Position numbers and translations under genes: made by a program. 64,000 nucleotides of DNA from Rhyzopertha dominica. Its lineage: Eukaryota > Arthropoda > Insecta > Coleoptera > Bostrichidae. The notes below the pieces were generated by a model, which was given only the letters and a program-made list of their open reading frames with translations, was not told the origin of the DNA and did not search any database. Location of the stretch: positions 11,780,001-11,844,000 of the forward strand of contig QCXZ01000053.1 in assembly GCA_025024175.1 (NCBI GenBank), given 5' to 3'. Position 1 is the first letter of the stretch, and every line of letters begins with the position of its first letter. This document shows positions 34,937-46,835 of this stretch, one piece after another.

Positions 34937-37611
34937 CCTTGTGTATACATATTATAGTGTGCTCACCTACATTGCGAAAAAACGGACAGATTTTGGGGGC
35001 GAAATGCGAGTGTTTCTGGGGGCAGACGTTTGATGGCGTTGTAACGAATTTGTAAAATAGAAGTAATTGACGTTACCGGCATTTTGAGTACCCCTCATGT
35101 CCCCTACTTTAAAACCGTTCCTTTGCCGATGTTGCCAAGTGATGCTATAGTTATGCGAATGCAGAATACGAGTTCTAATCATAAATAGTATATCCATATA
35201 AATTTGTATTATAATACGTATTAAAAGCAAAATCTTATGTCTTATGCAGCCATACTGTCTTACAAATCATTCTTTTAGTTCGTATAATGAACGTGTAATC
35301 TCCGTAAATGTTCGTGCACTTACATGCAAAATACAAGCTGCCAACATAGCTTTCTAAGAGTAACGCCTACGCCTATCGCAGGATATCCCATTAAAAGATG
35401 AACTCGGTTTTTTATAAATGCTTGGGTTGTTATTCCTCGTACGATTTATTGACTACCTATTTATAAGTACTTTGTCTACAGGCAAAAGAAATCAGATCAT
35501 TCAATATTACGTTTACTGTCCCGCAGCAGTTAAAATCTCAGATATATGTTTTATTATAACCAGACGGTCCGTGCGATAATACTTCGAAAAACAATCGAAT
35601 AAAACAGTCTTGCAAGCCTTGACAAACGAGACTCTCGAAGATAGGTCGTGTGAGGGTAGGTCAGGCTACAATATTTGTTATTTCATCGACTATGTAGTAA
35701 ATGAGATACGGTTTCGGACACCTAATGTAACATAATAAGAGATGTGCTGTGATAACTTTACTAGGAACAGTAGGAACTTATGTTGAAAAACTTGAAGATA
35801 ATTAGGTAAAGAGACAAATAATAAGAATAAATGGATCTGTTGTTAATGTTTTATAACCAAATACGTCTTTAAATTCTATTTCCACATTAAATTTTCGCAA
35901 AACCCATAATACATAGGTAAATGCCAGCATTTCAACCTCTCCGCTGAACTCTTCAGTGGCGTAACAAATAAAAGCCAGTCAAACATATGGGGAAGAATTT
36001 GTTTTTATTACATATTCGTCTATTCTCTTGTGTTAAGTGGGTTATTTCGAGATGTAAGATCTATATTTAGCAGATGGTTTAAAATGCATTTCATATAGAT
36101 AAATATCCTCTAAGGGGATCAAGTTGGACACGTGTTAACAGTTTTATATTTTTGACTGTGGTTATGATAAATCCGGGATCTGCTGCTTCCATTCCATATT
36201 ATGCAGTTCTAGTGGGGACTTTTCTTTGTCCTCATTATTTACGTGATGCATATTATGGCCTTTGAATCTAAAGCTGGGTTCACATTATTAACAATTTGTG
36301 TTGTGTGCCGTTCGTAAGCGCTCGGCCCGTGCGTCAAAAAAGCAGCACCTTCAGAGATTTGCAGCTGATTTTAGAATTCAGGAAATACTGTCATCCCAAT
36401 TGCTTGCTTTTCTGTGATACAGTGGTTTGTTCTAGAAGTCTTAAGCTTTTTTTTTTGTTTTTCTGGTTATTTCGTTTTGATATCAAATTATACAGGCCAA
36501 TGAACGTCGCACATCTTCTTTGGACCAGTTACACTAACAGTAATTTAGAGAATTCAAACATCTGACATTGAAGACCTGATGCCCTGATGTCAACAGCAAG
36601 AAAATATCCATTGTGCTCAGTATGTGTTTTGCAGCAAATCTTGTTTTCATTTTTGAAGCGTCTACATAGCGTTCATATTTTAGCGCAAATTCCTTTTGAT
36701 GTAGGTCAAAAAACCACCAACCGACGGATAGCGTGCATCGTGCGCGACAGATATTTTTACGTTGATTTTTATGCGCCGCACACGTATGCACTACATTATT
36801 AAAATACATTTTTACGGCGCACACTGCACAACGCAAATTTTTACTAATGTGGACCCGGCTTAATACTTAGGCACCTATATTGTGTTTGGCCTGTGTACTT
36901 TTTTTATATAGGAAGCATTTAATTTCATAAATTCCATATTAGTTTAACTTTTAACACGTCTTCTTTATCCAAACTGTTACCTAATAGGATTGTTAATATA
37001 CAGATAGATAGTAATCTTCAATACGTTCAATACAAATTAAAGTTAAAAAATCCCTTAATATAAAAAAGCTATGCTTTACCAAAAATTCATAAACTGCGAA
37101 ATAAATATCAAAGTAGGTATAGTCGCAAATGTAAACGCTCCTACCTAATTAGCCAAATTAACAAACTTCGTCTATAAATTGCCAGCGATCTTTGTATGAA
37201 ACAGTTTTTTAACATACAGATTTTATTAATAGCCATTGCGTATCGGAACTTTGCAATTTGCATGCCATGATGTGCGGAATCGCGAAAGTCGAAAATGCTC
37301 ATTTTTCGATGGCTCGTGCAGGTGCACGTATATCGTATATCAATCACGCTGTTATTAGAAGTTGTTTGATCCCCGCGATCCCTCACCCGCGCTCCATGGT
37401 CCTGGTCGTGTAATGCAGACGTTTGATGGTAGGGGTACAGTCTGATATTCCCCTTTAACGAAATTCAAAGCTCCGATTTACCGCATTTAATACCATGTAG
37501 CAGTTCCGATGTTTACCGCTACGTACCGCCACCATACAGAGATAAATTGGCAAAATAGGTGTCCGCGATAAATCCCATAAGGTGAGCACACTATAATATG
37601 TATACACAAGG
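34937..37611. mobile_element. Middle nested element with perfect 32-bp inverted ends and 7-bp target duplication
   Basis: The first 32 bases (CCTTGTGTATACATAT...) are perfectly complementary to the last 32. GTATTAC flanks both sides (34930-34936, 37612-37618). The 2.7-kb body has no recognisable transposase; open frames such as 34967-35230 (minus) show no domain. The superfamily is not assigned, since a 7-bp duplication is unusual. It sits inside the hAT-like element and contains the Harbinger-like MITE. Confidence 0.7.
36272..36860. mobile_element. Inner PIF/Harbinger-like MITE with TAA target duplication
   Basis: The ends AGCTGGGTTCACATTATTAA and the complement AGCCGGGTCCACATTAGTAA form inverted repeats that continue for about 45 bases (TTGTGTTGTG.GTGCCG against CGGCGCACACTGCACAAC). 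TAA flanks both sides (36269-36271, 36861-36863), the target type of PIF/Harbinger. The 589-bp body has no transposase; the open frames inside are by-products of the inverted ends. Confidence 0.75.
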
Positions 37612-38388
37612 GTATTACATACTGAGTAAAACGTATTTTTCTGTTATTGTGTAATTATAATCTTTAGACTACGTCAATAATTTCGTGTTTTCAAAAGTTG
37701 TCTAAATTATGCATCAGTAATTCATACTACTTCTTATATTGAATTTATCACAGTCTAAGTTGCTCTTGTTTATCGGGTTTCACACATGAAAAGTAATAAA
37801 TGAAGTGGGGAACATGCATATCTACTTTGAAATCTTAAAAAATATTTAAATGTAAATTTTTCCAGTTACCTACACGTTATAAGAATAAAACAAAATAATA
37901 TAAAATGTACATTTTGTAAAGGCTATTTTAATAAATAGCTTGTTGCTTTGTTGGGACAGAAATTTGATGTAAACAAAAATAAGGTGAAAGATTTAAAAAG
38001 AAAGAAAACAAGTTATATATTTCACTGCCCACACTTCACTGTTTAAACTATTTGCGCTGCACAGGATAGAAATTATTGATGTCAAGATAAACTTATACCA
38101 CAAACCACAATTATGCACTTGCATACTTATATGTGTACTTCCCCGATTTACGCGTCAGTCACCCCGAATTCTCAAAGCAGACTGTGGAAACATTCACATC
38201 GCATCGTATCGGTATCACATAACTGTATCGGCGTAGACGCATCGTGAATCGTGATTACGACTACTATACTGACTACTTTAAACCGTGATCACGGTAACGG
38301 TTTAAAATCACTGACACTTGAAAATCACAATCACGAATCACGTTGTGATCGAAAAAAAAACACGATATCTTACATATCTAGTTGTGAC

Positions 38389-40096
38389 GTTGCTACGACG
38401 CTCCTGTATAATCCTTGCAGCTCATGCGTCTGGCCGTACATTTATCACAAAATCTTAGCATTGTTTTAAATTTTAAACTTCTGGGTAACTATGAATTTAT
38501 GTAGCTGTGTGGTGTGACATCTTCCTTAACGACCGGTCGTCCTACGCGAGTGTGTTTTCCAGCAGATTTAGGTGTTTTTGTTCTACCGAGCGATTTTTGT
38601 CGCTTTTAGTCTGTGCTTTTTGCGCGAGTAGTAGATATATTTATGACAAAGTTGTTGAATAGGTGCTTCCATGGATACTAACTAAAATAATTGACTTTGT
38701 TTTCCATGACATCGCAGAACTTTTTGCGGTGGAAAGACTGTGTTGCGAGACTGTTTTTGATAGGATTGGCAATACATGATTGTAAGCTATAAGTGCATCT
38801 GAAATAGAGACAAAAAGTCTGGATTATTAAAACTGAGTGCACCTTAATAAAGAGAAACAATATTTGTCTAATTCGAGATGCTCTACACAAACTGTTCCTT
38901 TTTTGTCGTGCTATAAAAAGTCATACAAACCGCAAGGGACAGTGATTTGCATGCGAAGTAGCGTTACCAAGGGCTCCGAGCGCTGCGTTAGTAGCTAAAA
39001 TTATGCTAGAGCAATCGGGATTTCTGCCCTTTCGAGGTCTGCAGCTACAGTTTTGGGTTAATTGAGTCCCGGATTTGGCNAACGAGCGGCACCTGATACG
39101 CGCTACGACCGTGATATTGTTACTCCCAAGTGCAATGGAAATTACTATCGCGATAAAGGAAATCCATCTTCTGTAACAAAACATGAATGTACTGCATGCC
39201 GGTGTGTATATTTGGAATAATCAACAAAATGATGCGTCAGTAGAAAATAAAAATTGTTTCTGTAAAAGCTTTAATCTTTTTTTATAATTAAAAGTGTATC
39301 GCAAATATTTGTAGAATTACTGTATTTCATCGTAGAATTTTGTACGTATCCATAACTCAAGTTCATTTTAATGGAATAACATCCGAGTAGATGACGATAC
39401 TGTTAGAATAAAACTAAGATGTGAATTATGGATTCTAATGCCTTCGAAAAAATTACAAATTATTGTCATGAGAAGGAAAATGGCGGGGCTAGAGTAGAGA
39501 GGAACAGTTAATTATCGGAACGCGTTCCATCATTGTACAGATGCAGCAATAACACCTGCTAATAAAAAATTTAAAAACATCGCTTCTTAACCAGGAAAAA
39601 ACCGAAAGCACAAACTAGTATTAAAAAAATGAGAAAGAAGAAAATATAATAAAGGAACTACTGACAATAGCTGAATATATTTCTGATTTGTAAGGCTACT
39701 GAACTACTCGATTTTTTGTACATGACTTTAAGGCCCTATTTTACCAATACAAGTCTCAAGTGAAATTAAAGTATTTCTGCATTTTATATCAAAATGTGTT
39801 TAATTGCAGTAGAAATTAAAGAAATAATTTTGTTTGACTGCTGTTGTCTGTTGAATTTGTTTTATCATGATTCTATGCTTATATTCATTATGTATATTAG
39901 TTTGAAAAATACATTACCATCTAGATGAATATTTTGCGAGTATCATTTATTTAATTCTAAATATTCACAGTTCAGGACATAATTGATGAAATAATTGAAT
40001 ATGAGCTGAACTATTCCTTAAATTCTTTTTCAAAAAGTAAATAATAGTTATATATAAAATCAAAATATCTAGAGGTTTGGCAAGATATTGCTTAAA
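38389..40096. other. Unassigned stretch
   Basis: No element was recognised. A minus-strand frame of 87 codons at 38921-39184 sits in a GC-richer patch and starts with a hydrophobic stretch, but has an undetermined base and no known domain. I do not call it a gene. Confidence 0.3.
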
Positions 40097-40170
40097 CATT
40101 AAAATGCAAGTCTATGCCATGCTGCCTGCACCGCAACCAACTACAAACAGATGTTCCGCTTTTATATTTA
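40097..40170 (-). repeat. Second fragment of the hammerhead-bearing short element
   Basis: The sequence ATTAAAATGCAAGTCTATGC, then CAACCAACT and CAGAT, matches the right half of the 15.2-kb element in reverse. A weak TTCCGCTTTT follows where the complement of the ribozyme GAAA and stem II should be, so the core has decayed. Confidence 0.5.
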
Positions 40171-40228
40171 CTAATATTGTTTAAAAAATTTGTTTTAAAC
40201 AAATTTTAGTTTCTCACGATTATATCAA

Positions 40229-40618
40229 ACTACAGTATAATCGCAAAAATGGCGGGTGGCTATTTTAATTCTATTAAATTTGAAACAAATGGACCTCTAT
40301 AGTTTTTACCCCCCACCATTTACCGGAATTATAAACGAAAAACGTAATTCCTCTGTCCGCACTGTTTTAAAAACTGCACTACGCTGTATATAGTATATAT
40401 AATTCAAAATTTGACACTTTTGCAAATTAATTCAAAATTACACAAAATCCTAATACATGTGCAGTTACCCTGACACAGGTAGAGGGGTTAGCATTTTTGT
40501 TTATAACTTGTTAAACAAGGGACAGGGAGTAAAAACTATAAAGATCTTTTTTGTTCCAAATTTAATAACGATTGAAGCTGACCTCGTCCGTCATTTTTAC
40601 GGTTAGTGTTGCAGTATC
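40229..40618. mobile_element. MITE-like element with imperfect inverted ends
   Basis: The left end CTACAGTATAATCGCAAAAA and the complement of the right end (CTGCAACACTAACCGTAAAAA) match at most positions. Inner arms TATTAAATTTG..ACAAA and CTATAGTTTTTAC are also inverted (about 40270-40310 against 40525-40570). Non-coding. It lies just left of the BEL/Pao element. Confidence 0.6.
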
Positions 40619-40647
40619 TGATACATTCGCTAAAATTAATATTTGTT

Positions 40648-40821
40648 GTTAACGGGTTTGTCTTCTTGAGAAGTCGAGTCTATTCTTGCTTATGATACGT
40701 GAATAGAAATTGATATTTCGTGTGTTTTTTAACGTGATATATTTAAAACAACTTTTTGTTACAACTCTTTTTTTATGTTTCTATCGTGACCGTTTCTATG
40801 ATTGTACTCTATGATCGTACA
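40648..40821 (-). repeat. 3' LTR of the BEL/Pao element
   Basis: This 174-bp copy matches the other LTR closely apart from a missing segment of about 50 bases. AAGGTGGCCGGCAATA, read on the minus strand just upstream, is the likely purine-rich primer region. Confidence 0.85.
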
Positions 40822-40897
40822 TATTGCCGGCCACCTTGAAATGTGTACATTTCAATAAAATAATTATAACAATGCAGTAATAAAGCGTTTTTAACTA

Positions 40898-42480
40898 TTA
40901 ATGGTTATTGTCTATTGGTAAAGAACATATCTTGCGTAGCGATCGCTTCATCACAGAGCCATTCGCAGTCTTGACTGACACTGTTCGTATGACTTCATCA
41001 GCACCGGGATGCAATTCTACGATTCGCGCCATTGGGCAACGAAGAGGATGCTGATTGTCTTCCATCAGAAGTACTAGTGATCCAACACGAGGCCTGATTT
41101 CACTTCGTTGATTCCACTTCGATCGCTTGTGCAGCTGCGATAAGTGCTCCCGCGACCATCTTCTCCAAAACTGCTGAACAAGTTGCTGTAGTCTTTGGTA
41201 GCGGGACAATCGACGGCTTGGCTCCTCGTGGACATCAGCTTGTGGGGTTGCGGAGAGTGAGTCACCGATCAAAAAATGAGATGGTGTTAGAGGAAGAAAA
41301 TCATTTGGATCGTCCGACAAACTTGTCAGAGGACGAGAATTTAGGCAAGCCTCAATTTGAGTGAGAACTGTATACATTTCATCAAATGATACTATCGCAT
41401 TTCCTAAAATTCTACGTAAGTGGTATTTTGTGGATTTGACTGCGGCTTCCCATAAGCCACCTGTATGTGGAGACTTGGGTGGAATAAAAAGCCATTTAAT
41501 CTCGTCATTGGCAAGAAATTGTGAGACATTTTCATGGTGTTTGGTGTCTGAAAGCAACTTGTATAGCTCACTAAAGTGATTTCTAGCTCCTACAAAGTTC
41601 AAAGTTCAAACCGTTATCACTGAAAATGTCTGATGGTTTACCACGTCTGGAAATAAATCGTGTCAGAGCGTTTAGAAAACCATCTGTAGTTAAGTCCATA
41701 ACTAGCTCAATGTGTATAGCACGAAGAGCAAAACAAACGAATATGCAAATATATGATTTAACGAGCTTAGCCTTTCTTAAAGATCCCTCCTTTATCAAAA
41801 TGGGACCGGCATAATCGACACCACATTTTAAAAAAGGTCGACTTGGAACAACTCTATCACGTGGTAAATTTCCCATTAGAAATTCCATAGGTTTTGGATT
41901 GTTTTAAAAAAATTTAACGCAAGAACGAATGACTGATTTTACCATATTTTTAGCATTCACCAACCAGAACTTTAAACGTAGTATGGATAGTAAATTTTGA
42001 GTACCTACGTGCAAATATTTTAGATGTGCGTTTTGAACAACGAGTTCAGTAAATCTGTTTTTGTACGGTAATATGATGGGATGTTTTTGATTATACGGTA
42101 AGTCTGAATTCGACAGTCTACCATCAACTCTAAGAAGACCGGTAGTGTCTAAGAATGGATTTAAATCGATTATTTTGCTGTGTTTGTCCAATTTTCGTGA
42201 CTCTGTCAACGCAGATATTTCGGAAGAAATATCTGCCTCTTTGAACAATCTTCAATAATAAAGTCAGAGCGTCTCGTAATTCTTCAGTGTTTAAAATTAC
42301 AGACGATTTGCGTTGCTTAAGAAGCAATATTCTTTTAAAACGTAAAACATAAGCTACTGTGCGTTGTAACTTGTTTAGAGTAGAACAATCGTTGATGAGT
42401 TTCGCTAAGAAGTTGTGGTTATTGAAGCTTGGTAAAGAAATATTGCAATTCTTTATTTCAGGTAGAGATTCTAAATCCAA
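40898..42480 (-). pseudogene. BEL/Pao integrase region and C-terminal tail
   Basis: Four overlapping frames (42130-42480, 41904-42248, 41583-41888, 40898-41602) give the integrase in order. An HHCC-type zinc finger comes first (HLKYLHVGTQNLLSILRLKFW ending in IRSCVKF). The DDE core has Asp in CGVDYAGP, Asp in IFSDNGLNF and Glu in GGLWEAAVKS. A DUF5641-type domain follows, with FWRRWSREHLSQLHKR and VGSLVLL, ending near 40900. It would insert element cDNA into chromosomes. Frameshifts near 42200, 41895 and 41590 break it. Confidence 0.85.
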
Positions 42481-42519
42481 TTTTATTTCTGAGGAGCACG
42501 GTGTTCTGTTGGGATCCTG

Positions 42520-44373
42520 TTATAATAAGAATTCTGGTCCGTGCCACCAAATTCCCATATCGAGTAAAACTTTAGCAGGAACACCACGCGAAATCATATC
42601 GGCTGCATTTAATTCACTCCTTACGTGTTTCCAATCGTTTATGTTTGTCAGTTTTCTAATTAATGCGATTCGGTTAGCTACAAAAGCTTTCAATTTTGCG
42701 AGATTGATATGAAGCCATGAAAGAACAATCGTGGAATCCGAAAAATATGTTGTTTTTGATATATGAATATCCATTATTTCTTTTACTGTTTTAGTCAATT
42801 TTGCCAATAGTACCGCAGCTAATAATTCTAATCGTGGCAAAGTTAATTTTTTTAAAGGAGCTACTCTCGATTTAGAGCATAATAGTTGTGATTCCGTTTT
42901 GTTCGATATGTCTGTTGAAACCAAATAAAGGCAAGCACCGTATGCCTTCTCCGATGCATCGCAAAATCCTACAAGCTTTACAAATTTAGGTCTGTCTATG
43001 ATTATATGACGAGGTATGTGGATCATGTTTAAATCTTCAAACTGTATTTGAAGTGAATTCCACTGATTTAATAACTCAGGAGATAGTTCGTCATCCCAAT
43101 CAATTGATGATTGCCAGAGTTTTTGCAGAAAAATCTTAGCCTTGACTACTGCCGGCACCACAAGGCCCAGTGGGTCGAATACCTGAGATACAATTGATAA
43201 CACAGAACGTTTAGTATGAGTTGAAGTTGTTCGAAGATTAACAGAATAATTGTACGAATCGTGTTCCTTTTGACAATCCCAAACTATACCTAACGTTTTA
43301 AAGACTTTGTTTTCTTGTTGTAAAGATTTAGGATCGTTTTCATTATTGTTGTCTACTAAGTGTTGCAAAAGTATAGGCTCATTGGAAGACCACTTCCTTA
43401 GCTGAAATCCAGCCAACGCCATGATTTTTGTAATTTCGTTGTAAATTTGGATAGCTTCCTCTATGGTATTACCACTAATTAAAAGATCGTCCATATAAAA
43501 GGAATTTTCAATAATTTTACTGGTACGTGGATACATTTCTGAAAATTCTGAAGCAAGCTGCTTTAAGCATCTAGTAGCTAGAAAAGGTGAACTAGAATGT
43601 CCATAAGTTAAGGTATTTAATTCGTAAACGTGTATGTCTGAATCGGGATCAAATCGCCAAATTATTTTTTTATATTCCCGATCTCTGGGATGTATCCCAA
43701 TTTGACGATACATCATTTTGATGTCCGCGTCTAAAACATACTTTCTTAACCGGAGGCGCAATATTATAACAAATAGTTCGTCTTGTATCGTGGGACCTAC
43801 GCAAAGAATATCGTTTAATGAATAACCTGAAGTACTCTTGGCTGAACCGTCAAAGACTACTCGGCATTTTGTTGTTGAACTAGATTCCCTAATCACTGCA
43901 TGATGTGGTAGAAAGTATGCATCGTTTTCGATATCTTCATTTAAAGTACCTTTGTCTGTCATATGGTTTAATGAGACATACTCCTGCATGAATTCTTTAT
44001 AGCTGTTGTTTAAACTAACGTTACGATTTAAGCGATTCTCTAAATATTGAAATCTTCTGATAGCATTCGTCTTCGAGTCACCTAGCATATCTTTCGATTC
44101 ATTTTTAATAGGCAGTCATACTATAAATCTATCTGCTTCATCTCGAGTAGTAGTGTTCTGAAATAAATTTTCGCAAAATTGTTCTTCGCTTGTAAGCAAA
44201 CGTTTCTGTGAAAAATCTTCTACCAACCAAAATTTCTGTAGTGTTAGATTTAAATCATCCAGTTTATTTTTCGAAATATTTCTGGCAAAGTTACAAATAG
44301 AGTGAACTTTACAAGTATTATTTGATAAACTTAACGTTCCTGTCACGATCCAACCTAGTTTTGTTTTGTGCAA
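42520..44373 (-). pseudogene. BEL/Pao reverse transcriptase and RNase H region
   Basis: A 522-codon open frame (42520-44088) carries the RT: VFDGSAKSTSGYSLNDIL, then the catalytic FYMDDLLISG near 43490, then LSIVSQVFDPLGLVVP, a Peptidase_A17/BEL hallmark. The RNase H part has FCDASEKAYGACLYL, PRLELLAAVLLAKL and FSDSTIVLSWL. A shorter frame upstream (44116-44373) has LGWIVTG and LQKFWLVEDF, the linker between protease and RT, separated by a stop and frame change. The catalytic YMDD is intact, but the polyprotein is broken on both sides. Confidence 0.9.
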
Positions 44374-44535
44374 AGTTGGTTGATTTTTACCTAACGAAAA
44401 GCTATCACCGTCTAATAGTTCGTAGAATATTTCTGCTCCTATTACATTTTTGGGTTCGTTAAATCGTTCATCGGCGAGTATAAACTGTTGTGGATAGTGT
44501 ATTATTTTTTTGTCAAAACGAACTAGTGGTAATCT

Positions 44536-44781
44536 TTATGTAATAGATGGGAGAACTAAAAATGTTAAGTCTGCTTCATACGAAGTACAATGAGAACGAA
44601 TTTTTGTAAATAACTTACTGTTTACTTGTGTTACGTTTTGGTTTATTCCTGAAATAGGTAATGAATACTGCTGAAGTGGCAGTTGCAGTTTTTCAGCCAG
44701 TTTTTGGGAAATAAAATTTGATTGGCTTCCGCTATCTAAAAGTGCAATGCATTCGTGCAAGCGCCCAAAATTGTCTTGCAC
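44536..44781 (-). pseudogene. BEL/Pao aspartic protease region
   Basis: An 81-codon frame contains the catalytic ALLDSGSQSNFIS and following KLAEKLQLPL and SGINQNVTQV blocks of retropepsins in BEL elements. It is cut off from gag and RT by stops. It would process the element polyprotein. Confidence 0.85.
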
Positions 44782-44813
44782 TAGTATAAGAGCGGTAGAT
44801 AATAATACCTGAT

Positions 44814-45729
44814 TTACGTTAACTGATGCAAATGATAATGTAGTATGTTCATCATTTTTGTTATCTGTGGCTTGTTTACTTGTGGAAGGAATCGGTTGTA
44901 TAATATTTCCAGATATACCTGATTGTGAATTAACATTTGTTCTGTGTTAGAAACTTGAAGAGTTTGTGGTTTATCTTGTTCGTAAGTTTTTGATTCGTCA
45001 TGCAGTAATGTATTATGTTTTTCCGAGCATTTTTTACAATGTTGTGACCTACAATCACGAATTTTATGACCTGGTCTTAAACAGTTATTGCATAGATTTA
45101 ATTTCACGATTTCTTTGTACTTATCGGAAATTGACAGTTTTCCGAATTCGACGCATTGGTAAATGAAATGTTTTCCTTTACAATACTGGCAAGCAGCATT
45201 GTTTATTGAAAAATATGATTGTCTTATTGGTTTCGATGAATTAAATTCTCGGCGGAACTTTGGGAGCGTGTTTGAATCTTTCAAGCTATTAAATGTTTTA
45301 AATGAACTGGGTTCACTATATAATACTTCCAACGTGCAACATTTTTTCGTTAAAAATTCCAATATTATTCTGTTTGTTTTCCCATTCGTGTCTTGTATTA
45401 AAATCAAGTTTTTTAATAATGAGTGGAATTAGCAATAAATCCCAATGTTGAGTTGGTAATTCGAGTTTCGTTAATGATTTGATGTGTTGATTAATCGTGT
45501 CTACTAGTTTTCTGAGCGATACTGAAGAGTCTTTCGTAACTACAGGTAAATTAAACAGTAACGTGTTAATGTGGTGATTTATGATGGCACGTTTGTTTTC
45601 AAAGCGTTTTTTCAGCAATTCGATAGCAGTCATGTAGTTTTCACTACTTACCTTAAGGGAATCTATGATTGTATTTGCATTACCTTTACAGCATGTTTTC
45701 AGATACAAAAATATTTTTATATTTGACAA
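44814..45729 (-). pseudogene. BEL/Pao gag with zinc knuckles, frameshifted and short
   Basis: Two overlapping frames. 45316-45729 has the DUF1759-like helical region (LLKKRFENKRAIINHHI, LRKLVDTINQHIKSL, PLIIKKLDFNTRHEWE). 44814-45407 has the nucleocapsid zinc knuckles CQYCKGKHFIYQC and CNNCLRPGHKIRDC followed by CKKCSEKHNTLLH. The break is near 45380. The N-terminal gag part expected upstream is missing; 45730-46100 is leader-like sequence with no matching frame. Confidence 0.85.
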
Positions 45730-46100
45730 TATTTGAAATTAATTTCGATGTCAGTAGTGATGTCAGTTTTGATTAATATGTACTACTACAACTTGAGGCT
45801 TCGATAATTTTATTAAAAAGGGAGTTGAAAGGAGAACTAGGAAAGGAAAGACGTGACTCACCCTTCACTAACACCCTGTCCTCTGCTGAGGCCTATATGT
45901 CCGTGGTTCGATGTTCTTAAAGGATTATCCAACGTTTCTGGGTGGGGTAAGTTTTTTGCTTGGGCGCTATTCTTGTTTAAATTGTCGGGCTTCGGGCTGC
46001 TTGGACTATGTAGATATTTTCTTCCTTCGGGCTGTATATCCAACTCACTTGGAAGGTTTCCTGGCTATGGGAGTATCTATCCGACTCGTTTGGACCAAAA

Positions 46101-46324
46101 TGTTAACGGGTTTATCTTCTTGAGTAGTCGAGTCTAGTCTTGCTTATGATGCGTAAATACTATTAACTGAAGTCGAGTCTAGTCTTGCTTATGATACGTG
46201 AATAGAAGTAATTGAATATTTCGTGTGTTTTTTAACGTGATATATTTAAAACAACTTTTTGTTACAACTCTTTTTTTATGTTTCTATCATGACCGTTTCT
46301 ATGATTGTACTCTATGATCGTACA
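46101..46324 (-). repeat. 5' LTR of the BEL/Pao element
   Basis: This 224-bp copy is longer than the other LTR because a block GTCGAGTCTAGTCTTGCTTA occurs twice in tandem (near 46127 and 46171). It carries the promoter if transcription still occurs; no clear TATA box was assigned. Confidence 0.85.
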
Positions 46325-46688
46325 TTTGTTTATAACAAATTGTTTTTGCCGAGTTCTAGATGTTTCGATTTTTGTATAATTATTATTTACTGTACCATCC
46401 TAATGGAAGAATTTAAGTCATATTACAGCTTGTATTTCATCTAATCGATTTTTTGTGTCTTTGACGCTCGGCTGTCAACACTCAGCAATAGTTTTTGTGT
46501 GGAGCTGTGTTGCAGAAATAGACGGTTCTCTTTCTATCGTTAACTCGAATAGATCTTTTCTCTCATTCCTGGATCACTGCTTTAAAGGTAGGACATCAGC
46601 TATATAGTGAGGTGTCAAACTTTACAGAGGTTATTAATATTGCATAATATGTAGAAACTAATGATATGAGTCCCGCAGATATGCTATT

Positions 46689-46835
46689 ATGAACAATGCC
46701 CTAATTACGTCATGTTACGTAGAACGTTCATTTTCAAATTATAGAAATATTGTCACCGACAAACATCAAAATGTCACTATGGAGCACATAAAACAAATTT
46801 TAATTCTATACTGCATTAAGGCGATTAAAGAATAG
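46689..46835 (+). pseudogene. hAT transposase C-terminal dimerisation fragment
   Basis: A 48-codon frame reads ALITSCYVERSFSNYRNIVT, then HQNVTMEHIKQILILYC. This is the hAT C-terminal pattern (P.TS..SERSFS..G.I.T.KR..L..E.V..LL.L). Only this tail is recognisable. It lies just right of the BEL/Pao element. It cannot be tied to the hAT fragment at 150-1058. Confidence 0.75.

Larger units (their letters stand above)
34643..38380. mobile_element. Outer hAT-like element with 8-bp target duplication
   Basis: GTTGTGAC at 34635-34642 and again at 38381-38388 is a perfect 8-bp duplication. The element starts TAGGGATGCGAC and ends in the complement of TAGATATGTAAG, a hAT-like short terminal repeat. 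Subterminal regions are full of short inverted AATCGTGATT/AATCACGATT-type motifs, likely transposase binding sites. No transposase is encoded. Without the inner insertion it would be about 1.06 kb. Confidence 0.75.
40648..46324 (-). mobile_element. BEL/Pao LTR retrotransposon, full-length but mutated
   Basis: LTRs at both ends (TG...CA on the plus strand, starting TGTTAACGGG and ending GATCGTACA) are flanked by a perfect 5-bp duplication TTTGT (40643-40647, 46325-46329). Reading on the minus strand gives gag with zinc knuckles, aspartic protease, RT, RNase H, HHCC and DDE integrase, then a DUF5641-like tail, which is the BEL/Pao order. No env-like gene is present. Several frameshifts and stops make it non-functional. 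Next to the 5' LTR a TGGTCC motif (complement of 46090-46095) is a candidate primer-binding site. At 5.68 kb it is slightly shorter than usual, mostly from a short gag. Confidence 0.92.

Noticed and set aside
36296..36836. Three overlapping frames up to 100 codons
   Set aside because: They come from the inverted ends of the Harbinger-like MITE.
38921..39184. 87-codon frame with a signal-peptide-like start
   Set aside because: One undetermined base, no family match and no neighbouring exon; a hydrophobic start alone is weak evidence.
45855..46137. Open frames on both strands in the BEL/Pao leader
   Set aside because: They lie between the LTR and gag, where untranslated leader is expected, and match no gag motif.
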